Assembly (NCBI GenBank): GCA_025331445.1
Contig: JAIWNE010000007.1
Coordinates: 62,001 to 126,000, forward strand
Reading direction: 5' to 3'
Source: Blakeslea trispora
Lineage: Eukaryota > Mucoromycota > Mucoromycetes > Mucorales > Choanephoraceae
Length of the DNA: 64,000 nt
The notes beneath the pieces are model-generated. The model ran no database searches. It was not told where the DNA came from and saw nothing but the letters and a program-made list of their open reading frames with translations. Made by a program: the position numbers and the translations under genes. Positions 1 through 9,729 of this stretch are shown piece after piece (position 1 is the first letter of the stretch; the number at the start of each line of letters is the position of its first letter).

Positions 1-477
1 TGCCTACTGGACGCCACGAAAAGTTTTCTCAATGGGCCATTAGGTCTTAAAGTGCTGTTGTTTTTTGTCTCTTTGTTGCTTTTTTTTTCCTTTTAATAAA
101 TAAATATTTGAATCAGTCAAGTTACCATTTCAAAACATAAACCTAATACTTAGCTTGTTCATTTCTAACCACTTGATTTCTTCTTTTGCGTTGATCGAGT
201 TCTAAATGTTAAATAGACAAAACGTAAATAAAGGTAAAATGAGGAAATAATAAAAAACGTAGACAAAAAATTTAAAGGAATGAAATGTATTTATTAAAAA
301 ACCGCAAGGCAAAAAAATTGGAAAGGCATAGAAAGAAAGTCATAAAAAAGGCATAGGTAGACATAGCATAGGAAAAGCATGGGTAGGCATAGCATAGGAA
401 AAGCATAGGTAGGCATAGGACAAAAAGGCATAAGCGAACATAGGGTAAAAGGGCATAAGTGAACATAAACAAAAAAA
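1..477. other. AT-rich flank without a gene
   Basis: I see no gene here. The stretch lies just downstream of the transposase gene that ends at 478, so it should be the 3' flank of that mobile element. Its only clear structure is the short tandem repeat listed separately. The other terminus of the element should lie here or beyond the window edge, and I could not recognise it. Confidence 0.5.
356..420. repeat. 26-bp tandem repeat
   Basis: Two 26-bp units (356-381 and 382-407) differ at only a few positions. A partial third copy begins at 408. The repeated core is GCATAGGAAAAGCAT, and further GGCATA words continue to about 460. The array lies just beyond the end of the transposase reading frame. 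Tandem or subterminal repeats near the ends are common in CACTA-type elements, but that role is inferred. Confidence 0.7.
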
Positions 478-3400
478 TTAAGCAATGAGCTTTGGTGGCA
501 ATGGCATGACTACATGACGATTCGTAAAATGGTTAAGAACAATTGCTACTTGGCTGTGTAAATGAACAACAGGTATGATAGAAGCGTCTGAATCATCTTC
601 AAAACCAGCAATCAGTGTTTCCATGCCATACATAGAGGAATCTTGATTATTAAAGTAGTATAATGCATCACTTTACTTATTAAACCATTTAACATAGGCA
701 AGGGTATGAGGTCTTGACACTGCTATACCATCTTCATCTACCACTTTGACAGTACTTCTAAAGATACTATGAACCTGGCAATACCTAAGAACTAAGCCGT
801 GGACACCTGGATAATATGCCACTGCATATGAACCTCGTTTGCGTAGTGTAGATGCTTCGATAGAGTTGAACTTGTTACCAAGAATGTTGATATACTTGTA
901 AGTTAACACTTTGCGTTCAGCAGGTAGGCGGCTTGAGTTTGCAGTTGTAAGGAATTCATCGATGTACCTGTCACCGTGCACACTGTTGTAGAAAGATATA
1001 AGACAAGAAAACACTTCTCCGTTCAATGTAGACATCTTGGGCTTGAGAGACGATACAGTTATGAGAGGGAGTTCCTCATGACCATATGCACCAACGGTAC
1101 CGGTATACAAGTCGTAGAAGCTCAAGAGGTCGAATATCTTGTCGCTGGTATTGTATACGCTGGCCAAGGACTTGTCACCAAGAAAGAAAGATTCGACTTG
1201 CTGTTTGTTCTCTTTTGGAATAGAATCCATTAACTCTCTCACCGAGTCTTCGTTATGTACATCTAACAAGAACTTGTCAATGTATGTGCGCTCAACGCAG
1301 CCTTTTCGGTTCGTTCTAATTGTCTTCAGGTCTTGATTGTATCGTTCGAAGTTGAACAACCAGTAGGACGGGGAGGTAGAGTAGTCGAGAATCGTTTCTT
1401 TCAGATGAAGAGCGTTGTGGAAGTTGATCGTGATCAAAAATTTATCATGATAAATCTCTTCAAACCCAACCAAGAAAGACTTCAACTGGTCATGTGCAGT
1501 ATCAAGCTCCGAGAGGGACAAACAAGGAGAGAGGGGAATTCTTGAAGCCTTGACCAAAAGCATCCAATGTTCATATGGCTTTTTTTCAAGACGTTGCGGA
1601 AGTAGATAAGGAGACAACACCAACAACCAGGTAGCCCACTCGTCTGCCTTGAAGTTAGAAAAGCCGTTGCCAATGGTAATCTTTCTTGCAATGGACGATA
1701 CAGCGTGGCTGGGGGAGGATAAACTTGCTCTCCAATATCACTTGCATTTCCTTCAAATGGGCGGGTGTGAGCTTGGGCAACGATCGTCTACTGGATGTTG
1801 TAAAAACGCCTGTCCATATGCTTGCCATTTTTTTTTGTAAGGCCAAGAAGTAGATTGTGCATTATGTCGATACCAACATGACGGATTGGATCGAAATATC
1901 GCAAATCCAAGAGAACACTCCAACGGGTACCGTTTTGCCTTTCTTTTTCTTTGCGAGCACTTTCAGTTCTTGTTTGCAGCCATTCTTGCGCTTGTCTTCT
2001 GTGCTCACTACACGTTCTTCTGACTTGGCTTTCAATGTTAAAGTCACTGAAGTCCCGAGCCTTGTCACCTGCCACAATGGGATCAAACTGTTTCTTACAC
2101 TTCAGACAGGCATTGATCGAGTTGAACGAAGTAAAACCGGCCACTTTGCGCTGAGCAGGCAAATCCATCATACATAAAGAAAGCGCCACCTTGACTACTT
2201 GCTTTCCTTTTGTCTTGGTCTCCATCTCAACACCATTCATCAACTGTTTTAACTCCTTGACCAAGGAACGCAGGTAATGATTCATTTCAAACGTCTTGGG
2301 TTCCTTTGGGCCATTAATAAGACAAACCAGAATGACGTTACTCCGAAGGTTTCTGATCTCACGTGGCAAGTTTTGAATAGTGAGATAAATGGCACCAACA
2401 CTGTAAGAATCCTTATAGGCTTGAAACCAGTCGCAGTTCAATGTGAGCAACAAATTAAAGTCGCTCTGAAAGACAAATGGCTGATTATCAGTGGGCTTGA
2501 GCTTGAACTCGTTCCAGACCTGACCGTCGTAAATGTCAGAAAGCATTCCAGGCAAGACTTGACGTTCCTTCCAAAGACTGATTTCGTTAGCGAAGCCGTC
2601 ACGCATAAAAAACATCTTCAGAGTTTCAACCAAAGAGTTGTACGAGAAAGTTCTAAGAGGAGCGAGTGTACCGTATTGGTTGCGTTCCAAAAGATCTTGT
2701 TGACAAAAAGATGAGCCCAAGAAAATGCCTTTGTCGAAGCATGAGACTTTTTGATGAACAATTGCTTGCTCTTCTTTGGTACTGTATGGGTGAATGGCAT
2801 GGCAGGTGACGCAGCTAGCATACTCCTTCACGCAAGAACCAAAAGGGCGAGCGGACTGACACCAGATGTCGAAGGTAGCAACAGACTTGGGAAAGCGACA
2901 CTTTTCGTCAGTCAAACAAAGAACCATGTTTGAGAAAAGCATTACAGTCTCACAAGAAACGTCGTTCAATTGATTCTTGCGCAACAAAACAACCATAGCA
3001 AACAAAAGAGAAGCGATTGGTGTAGAAGGCAAGTTAGTGTTGCGAGGATACTCGTATGAAGAACCTATAGATAATTCGAAATGTTAATTTTACTGATAAA
3101 TATAACAAGCTAAGAATATAGACATACCTTCTTGGTTAGCACTTTCAACTGGAACAGATTCAAAAGTAGTCGTGCCATAAGAGAATTCCAAATCTAATTA
3201 TATGATATTAACAAAATGTAGGCAATATAAAAATACTGAATATTACCTTCTTCAAAAAAGAAATCATCAGTGGTAGAAGTAATATCGGAACCAGTGATTT
3301 GAGAAGCACCTGAGGCTGTAATGTCAAATACTGTTAATCATAAAGTAAAAAAAAAATTATCTGAATTTAAGTTACCATTGCTTCTGGATCTCTTGATTGC

Positions 3401-3541
3401 ATCGTTGGTTTGATGGTAGGAGTATGCGCGCTTTGTCACATAGGCACATTTCAAAATGGGACATGCTTTGCAAACAGTGCATTCAAATTTGACTAAATTG
3501 TCATCAGTACACAATTAAGCAGAGTTTTGAGAGTTGAACAT
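478..3541 (-). pseudogene. Tnp2-type (CACTA/EnSpm) transposase, broken copy
   Basis: Transposase of the plant-type Tnp2 family. Candidate exons run from an ATG at 3541 through a Cys-rich start (CTVCKACPILKC) and three small acidic exons. The large body (3053 downward) has a C-X2-C segment (SINACLKCKK), the family motif GIDIMHNLLLGLTKK near 1850-1900, and the block ADEWATWLLVLSP followed by YWLFNFERYN. The C-terminus ends at a TAA at 478. Breaks seen: a TAA at codon 9, a +1 shift in the A9 tract at 1828-1836, a +1 shift in the C5 tract at 1711-1715, and an in-frame TAA at 673-675. Coding resumes in the expected frame after each break, so decay is recent or some shifts are sequencing errors. 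Confidence 0.85.
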
Positions 3542-3611
3542 TTTAAAAATAATGAGTAGGAGAGTAAAAGAAAGAGGTAATAAATGTTCTGTTATTGTAT
3601 TATTTATCTGT

Positions 3612-3622
3612 CCTTTTATATA
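3612..3622 (-). promoter_or_regulatory. TATA box of the left transposase gene
   Basis: On the minus strand this reads TATATAAAAGG, about 70 bp upstream of the transposase ATG at 3541. The two genes of the right-hand element have the same word at the same distance, which supports a real core promoter. Confidence 0.5.
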
Positions 3623-5804
3623 AACAATCTCCATTTGGACTTTTTCAAACTACTTGTGTTATCTGCTCATCCTGAAAAGGCTTTACTTACTTCAGAAGCC
3701 GACAGGGATACTCACAATAACAACTCCGGAAACTGTTCTTATTTTTTTTCATACTTATTTACACAAATGAATTGAAAAACGGTTTGTCCTTTATTTTAAT
3801 CCGGGATGATTCTGTAAATAACCCTTTGGGATCCACTTGTATAAGTAAAATGACAGCCATTGTTCTTGTTTTTTTTATTACTAATTTTAAGGGCTTTCTA
3901 TTTGGTTGTCAAATCTTGTATTACTGTAATACACGGAGTTGAAGAAAACGTGTTCCCAAGTTTTTTTTTTTTCGAATGTTGCGATTGTTCACTCTACCAT
4001 TTCTACTTCTTGTGAGCAGCACTTGTTGTGTCATAAACACTGAGTTATGGATACCTTTTTTTCTATAAATGCAATATGATTTCCACTGTTTGGTTGTATA
4101 TTATTACATGTTTTTTTTAATGAGTTTTTTTTTTTTGGATGTCAGATTTCGATATCTTTTCTTAGAAATATATATCAGGGTCAAACTTGATTACTTCACT
4201 CCGATGTTTGAGAAATTTGAAGTACTTACAAAATAGATGAAAATGAAAAAGGCCGAAGATTGTGTATGATAGGTAATTGCGATTAGCGATTTCTCTATTT
4301 TATCTTTTATGATAACATACGCCATAATAAATATGGAATGGTTTCTCTTTTTTTAAGTGTGTAAAATAATAATTTCTATACAAAAAAAAATAGTCAGACT
4401 ATTTTATTCTCATAAAAAAATACTTTTTCCGCCTCAAGAAAAAAAGTCTCTTTCCAAAAAAATATTTTCCACCTCGCTTCCTATTTACTTTTTTTTATTG
4501 AAACGACCTTGACTCCTGACTTATTCATCACTAAAAAGAAAGACTGATGAAACTCAACAGACTTTAGTCATTGCAATAAACCAATATAATACAAGCGCGC
4601 AATCAACAAGCCGACAAGAGTCTAGAAGTTTTTTTTTAAAAAGACAACCACAAAGATTCTTTGAATATATATCAGCAAAAAGCTTCGATGCCAGCAAAAA
4701 AGTAAGATTATTTTATTTCGGCATCACTTCTGTGCAATATACAAGTTTTAGTTCTTGTAAGTACAAAGCCATTGAAGTCTACTGTTGAACGCTTTATTGC
4801 TCGTCAGACAAGAGGTAAGTAATACTTTTGGGTTAGAATGTAAACGGTTCTTTGTTGGAATGGACTGCATCACAAACTACGACCTTGGATATTTGATTGA
4901 AGAATTATATTTAAACAATAAAAAAAGACGACATCCTTCCTATCAAGTTATTACTTTGTTTTTATTTGCGGTTATGTTATTCTGGGTTGATAGAGTGTGT
5001 ATATGTATCGAAACGAGTATAAAGGAATGGAATACGATAAAAAGGGCTGTTAGCATAGGATAGCGTGTGTTTTAATGACCTTTGCTTTACTTGATTTATT
5101 AAGTACAAAAGGGATTGGCATCTTTGTATTTTATCTCAAAAATAGACCTTTGGTACGAGTAGCTTTGACGAAATCTAGTATAAAGATCAAGATGTGCTAA
5201 CGTCTTTTTAACAAATCTCTTTCTTTAAGCTTTTAGTTTTTAGAAGCGTTTTCTCTCCAAAACCTTTTTCTTTCAATGTCATTTTTTTAGGTGTCTTTTT
5301 TATGTATTTGTTTAAGTATCTTTTTTTTTCAACAACTTTTTTTTTTTTTAGGAGAGTCTCTTTTTTTTTTTTTAAGAGTCTCTTTTTTTCAGTGCTTTAA
5401 GTTTTTTATTTCCCATTTTTAAAGAATTTTCCCAATTATTCTGTGAGTCTCATTCTCAATTTTTAAATTTCTCGTTTCCGAAAGTATTTTCCAATTTTTT
5501 TAGCAGTGCTTTTTCAGGTCTTTTTTTTTGAAGAAAAAATGACAAGTCAATTTAAACTCCTCAGCATTAAGGAAATCAGGTTGCTTCAAAATCTCAAGCA
5601 GAGAAAAAATCACTGCCAAAAAAATTCAAAGAGCGAAATTTCTTTAAGCAGTGAAATGATAGAAGAAATGTAAATGGTAATAACTTTATGAATATACATC
5701 CAAATTCAATTCTGTAAAAAGTTTTGGAAGCCTAGAAGATACATCTACATTTCTGCAAAAAAACCAGCAACTTTCATAGTCAAAATCAAAAGTTGGAAAT
5801 TTGA
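3623..5804. other. Non-coding upstream part of the left element
   Basis: About 2.2 kb without a convincing gene. It is T-rich with many poly-T runs, most densely at 5270-5540. An open frame at 4785-5063 on the plus strand lacks an ATG and resembles nothing I know. If the terminus at 5867 belongs to the left element, this is the transposase 5' region. The right-hand element has a comparable 1.7 kb there. Confidence 0.5.
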
Positions 5805-5867
5805 CAGCGGTGGACGGCCAGTCCAACCCGGGTGTCCACTGTACAGCGGACCGGCATTTGGTGTAGT
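5805..5867 (-). mobile_element. CACTA-type terminus of the left element, with GC-rich palindromes
   Basis: Read on the minus strand from 5867, the sequence begins CACTACACCAAATG, the hallmark start of CACTA elements. It continues into a GC-rich block with near-palindromic pairs: GTCCGCTGTACAGTGGAC, then GGAC/GTCC arms. This contrasts sharply with the surrounding AT-rich DNA. The terminus faces away from the left transposase, whose ATG is 2.3 kb inside, so I assign it to that element by position. The opposite end was not found. Confidence 0.5.
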
Positions 5868-5923
5868 GCACACTACAGAAAAAAAAAACATGAATTACAC
5901 GCAGGAATAGGGCATATCCTGCG

Positions 5924-6086
5924 TATAACTCATAAATTTAACTAATGTTCAAAATAGCATGTATAGCTCACCTCATGAGTTATAGGCCTTAACCTGGGTA
6001 TAACTCATGGTTTTTTAAGCAGGCAAATTTCATTAGTTATAGCCTGTATGTACCATATAACTCATGTTTTCTTTCATTAGTTACAG
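5924..6086. repeat. Subterminal TATAACTCAT repeats
   Basis: TATAACTCAT occurs at 5924-5933, 5999-6008 and 6056-6065. Its inverse ATGAGTTATA is at 5975-5984, and degenerate ATTAGTTAtAG or ATTAGTTACAG copies lie near 6033 and 6077. They begin 53 bp inside the element's left end. In plant En/Spm, TnpA binds short repeats at this position. A similar role here is inference. Confidence 0.6.
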
Positions 6087-7090
6087 TGCAATCCTTTCAT
6101 CTTGTTTGCTCTTTTGATCGAAGTATACTTCATGTCATTGGCTTAAAGAGGCCTTCTGTATTTCTTTCGGTCTTTAGACTGTTAAACTCCCATAGGCTCT
6201 CCCACGTTACATTTTTACACAAACATTTCAAATACACTCCTTTGCTATTTGACCTTGGTATAAAGATGTATGCTTTATTTGGTACTCATTACTTTTCTTT
6301 ATTGGCTGATATGCCATTCATTATTACTCATTTACCACTCGGTTAAAGTATGATACGGAAAACGTCATTTGGATTCATTTATATAATTGGTTTATTTAAT
6401 AAAAAAATTGTTTATACGATCGATCCATTGGATTTTGATTCGTACATCATTGGCTAATCTAATGCTCTATATACTGGGTCTCCCAAACTATAACAATAAA
6501 GAAATAGTCATTAGAAACAATCGAAAAAATGAGCAAAAAATAAGTTATTTACCTTTTAATGACTATGGCCACTAGCCTTTGCAATAAAGATAGAGGATAG
6601 AGCGTCTTTTAGATAAATCCAAGTTAATATCAGTAAAGAAATAAACATTCATGAACTTTTTTCTTACTTACAGTATTACATATAATAGACGTCTTTAGCC
6701 CTTTAGACACATCTTTAGGATAGAGTAAGTAGCCATCGATTACTATGAAAAACATTGTTAGATTTGGTTTAAAAAAAGATGATCGATCACTTACCCTTTC
6801 TTACTAAACATAGCACCAACTAAAACCAGTTACTTGTCTTGCAATACTATACATTGATTCATATTGATAAACACCTTTCTTTTTTTAATAAGGAGATACA
6901 TACCATGAACCACTCGGAAAAGTTTTAAGAAAACAAAAAGAAACAAAAGAAAGAGAAAAAGAGATTGAAAAAATTTTAATTGGTTTTTAGCTATCTATAT
7001 TTTATCCTGATCTATTCGGCGCTCAAGCCAGGTTTCATTTAGATTCCAAATGTGTCAAATTACTTTAAATCGTAACATCTAATACTATAA
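6087..7090. other. AT-rich stretch, no gene seen
   Basis: About 1 kb between the subterminal repeats and the plus-strand gene. Short open frames at 6086-6346 and 6387-6575 have no ATG-supported, family-like protein. I see nothing else in it. Confidence 0.45.
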
Positions 7091-7091
7091 G

Positions 7092-7099
7092 TATAAAAG
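7092..7099 (+). promoter_or_regulatory. TATA box of the element's plus-strand gene
   Basis: TATAAAAG lies 72 bp upstream of the ATG at 7164. The same GTATAAAAGG word precedes the element's transposase gene at a similar distance. Confidence 0.5.
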
Positions 7100-7163
7100 G
7101 CTTTGTAACTGACAGCTTTATTAATCCTTTCCGTTTTTTTTTACTAGTATCCAAGACATTAAT

Positions 7164-8320
7164 ATGTTCAACACTTTTACCTCCAACAACAATTCCAACG
7201 CCAACAACAACAACAACAGATCCATTCCATCTGTTAGCTCCCATCTCTCCCGTCGTTCAAACAACTCTGCAGTAGAACGCAAACTTGAGGAAGTATTGCA
7301 GATTCTCGGCAAAACAAATGAGTCTTTGGAGCAGTACAAAACACAATGTGACCGAGTGACTGCTGAGTGCCAGGAACTCAAGGCGAGGTTAAACAATAAG
7401 CCTGCTGCTGAGAAGAAACATGGTTTTTCTGGATCAAAAGTAGAACTCAAACAGCTTCGTGTTAGTATTAATACCTGTTGATTTGAGAATATCATTGTCT
7501 AATGACCATTTTAGTCAGTTATCTTAGATGACCAACGTAATCAGTTGGGAATCATCGGGTGGAAACTTGATGAACATTTAATCAATGGTCCCAACAACGG
7601 TCCCAATGTGACCCAAATCATTCAGAAAACATTAAGAAACAGCGTTTATGGATGCATCGTTAGACCTTACCTGTGGCCTAGAGATCTGCCTGAAAAGTAC
7701 ATCAAGAGCGTACTTCACCAACAATACAACTATCAGAAAGAGAAAATGAGACAGGCAAGTTTGAGCTTGAGTGAACAAGACTCTAACAAAAAAAGAAAAA
7801 ACTATCAAACTCGTAAGACACATGTAAGTTGAGCTTGCAAAAAGTAATTTTATGTACCCTTTTTACTTAACAATGTACTTGTATTTCTGGTTTAGCTTTT
7901 GGATAGAAGAAGACAAGCATACGAGAGTCACAAGAATGACTTGTACAACGTGTTTGGTTCTCATGAAGAATGCTTGCAAGTCTTGACAACTGAAATGGTA
8001 TCAGACCAAGAAGACGAGTATGACATAGAAGGCAAGCAGTTCAGGGCCAGAGGAATTCCTCACTACAGAAAACAACGTGTGAGTAACAGAGGAAATAGAT
8101 ACACAGATAAAAAGAAAGTGAAGTATTTACAAACATCATTGTATAGTGTACAGAGTTCTTTAATAAGCTTGATGAGCTTCGTCTTGCTGACAACCGCAGA
8201 TCCAACAAAAGCTTTGAACCGACCAGATCAGGCTCTCGAGTAGTCAAAACCATCACGAATAGAAAGACTAAAAACATTAGACATCTACCATCATGGGCTG
8301 TAAATCACGAACTTTTGTAG
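7164..8320 (+). CDS. Unknown coiled-coil protein encoded inside the CACTA-like element
   Basis: Four exons (7164-7460, 7515-7823, 7896-8078, 8156-8320) join without any break into 317 residues. All introns are phase 0 with GT-AG ends. Residues 1-30 are Asn/Ser-rich. Residues about 38-75 form a coiled coil (ERKLEEVLQILGKTNESLEQ). A conserved-looking core follows (GIIGWKLDEH, RNSVYGCIVRPYLWPRDLP), then a strongly basic region (NKKRKNYQTRK and DRRRQ). I do not recognise the family. Its position between the CACTA termini, tail to tail with the transposase, suggests an element-encoded helper such as a TnpA-like DNA-binding protein. That role is inferred. It could also be a captured host gene. It is intact whereas the transposase is decayed. 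Confidence 0.75.
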
Positions 8321-8376
8321 TTTTTTTTTTATTTGTTAAAAGAGCATAAATGTAAAATAAAAAAAACTATTCCTTT

Positions 8377-9091
8377 TTAAAGAAACATTCTTGTTAGTCC
8401 AAGAGCGATAAAAATGTTATCGATATCAAGGTGACGAATATGTATCGGTGTGTATAACCTGTGTACAGGTAAAATGCTGTATGAGCTTTTGACTTCATAC
8501 TCTTTGCGAAAAGGACGATTTGTCTCACTTGTACCCGTTGCAAGTGCTTCACTATTTATGCGAGATTTTTATACCAGCTAACGAATGCAAGACAATGATT
8601 AGTTGTCAAGCATTCATTATCTTGATGATAAACAGTTTGGTGAAAGAAAAAGTATTCAACCGTTCCGGCACGCAAGTGCTCTTCGTTTCTAATGTTCAAT
8701 ACACCATCTAAATCATCGCTTTCAAAATTGTCAGGACGGTAAACACAAATGTGCGTTCCCTTATCCCGACCCGTCAAACGGGATCTATAGACATAGCCAA
8801 GTACTTTAACCTTTTTTAGCTTTTGCACTATGTTGGACACTTAAGTGGTGTCTCGTAAACCCTATGGTAGTACGCTTTTAGGCAATCAAAGTCTTCTTGG
8901 CTTAGACTATTAGGCTCTCTCTTGGCAAATGAGACCAAAACACAGCCATCTTCCTGCAACTGCTCATATCCTGTAGGATCTCCGCCTTTTTCAGAAAGCT
9001 CAAAGATGTCTTCTATATGAAGATGACTGTCTGTTGCAAAAGGTACCAGCTCCATATCATTGTTTGAGATTTGCTCGGTTGTTTTGTACAT
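8377..9091 (-). pseudogene. C-terminal fragment of the right transposase
   Basis: Two overlapping open frames (9091-8828 and 8840-8556) and a third (about 8550-8377) read as one protein split by single-base shifts near 8835 and 8555. The piece TNHCLAFVSWYKN matches the position of PHTLAYVKWFNK in the left transposase. SILPVHRLY then precedes the end, as IIPVVHLHS does in the left copy. The reading frame between here and 9730 is lost, so this is the decayed tail of the gene starting at 12177. Confidence 0.6.
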
Positions 9092-9654
9092 ATTGGGTTT
9101 TACTGATATTTGAAAAGTAAAGAGAAGCTATGGTGAAAGAGATTAGGGGCGCATTTAAAATCTAGAGAATTGACTGAATGTGAATTACAAAGTCATGCAA
9201 ATCAAATTCTCGCTGCCTCAAAAGTAGATCAAACATTAATCCTGCATCTTCGATTTGCAAACTGTCTACATCAATTGTTCAATCCTCATATTTTCAAGAC
9301 CAAGATGCTTCACCTTGGAAGTGATTTCCATATTTGACAGACTTGTGCTACATGGACTCGAATAATAATACTCAATTTCAACACAGACTCTCCTTTTTAT
9401 TTTCTTTCAAGACTACTGTAATGAAGATGCACCATTTATACAAAATCAAGAGCACCATTCAGTCACGAAACAACAAAATACTTGATATAGATAAAATCTT
9501 ATTTGCACGAGACAAATGACTCGGATAATATATTTTAGTTGGCTATTCCGAAATGTAAGTAACATTCTTTTCCTTTTCTTTTTTACAACTCTAGTTTATT
9601 TAAATACAAAATACAAAAAAAAATTAAAAACAGTCTATAGATAATCAAAAGAGA

Positions 9655-9722
9655 AAAGAAGAGAGAGCAAAGAGAGAACAAAGAGAGAACAAAGAGAGAA
9701 CAAAGAGAGAACAAACAGAGAA
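9655..9722. repeat. 11-bp AGAGAGAACAA tandem array
   Basis: Four to five copies of AGAGAGAACAA, with a variant first copy. It interrupts the decayed 3' half of the right transposase gene, between the last recognisable block (about 9730) and the C-terminal fragment (9091). It probably grew by slippage after the gene lost function. Confidence 0.75.
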
Positions 9723-9729
9723 AATGGAT

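Noticed and set aside
4785..5063. 92-residue open frame
   Set aside because: It starts at TTG, has no family resemblance, and lies in the non-coding part of a transposon.
8060..8072. CACTACAGAAAA-like word inside the helper gene
   Set aside because: It encodes HYRKQR in an intact exon and has no partner or flank change. I treat it as coincidence, though it matches the terminus closely.
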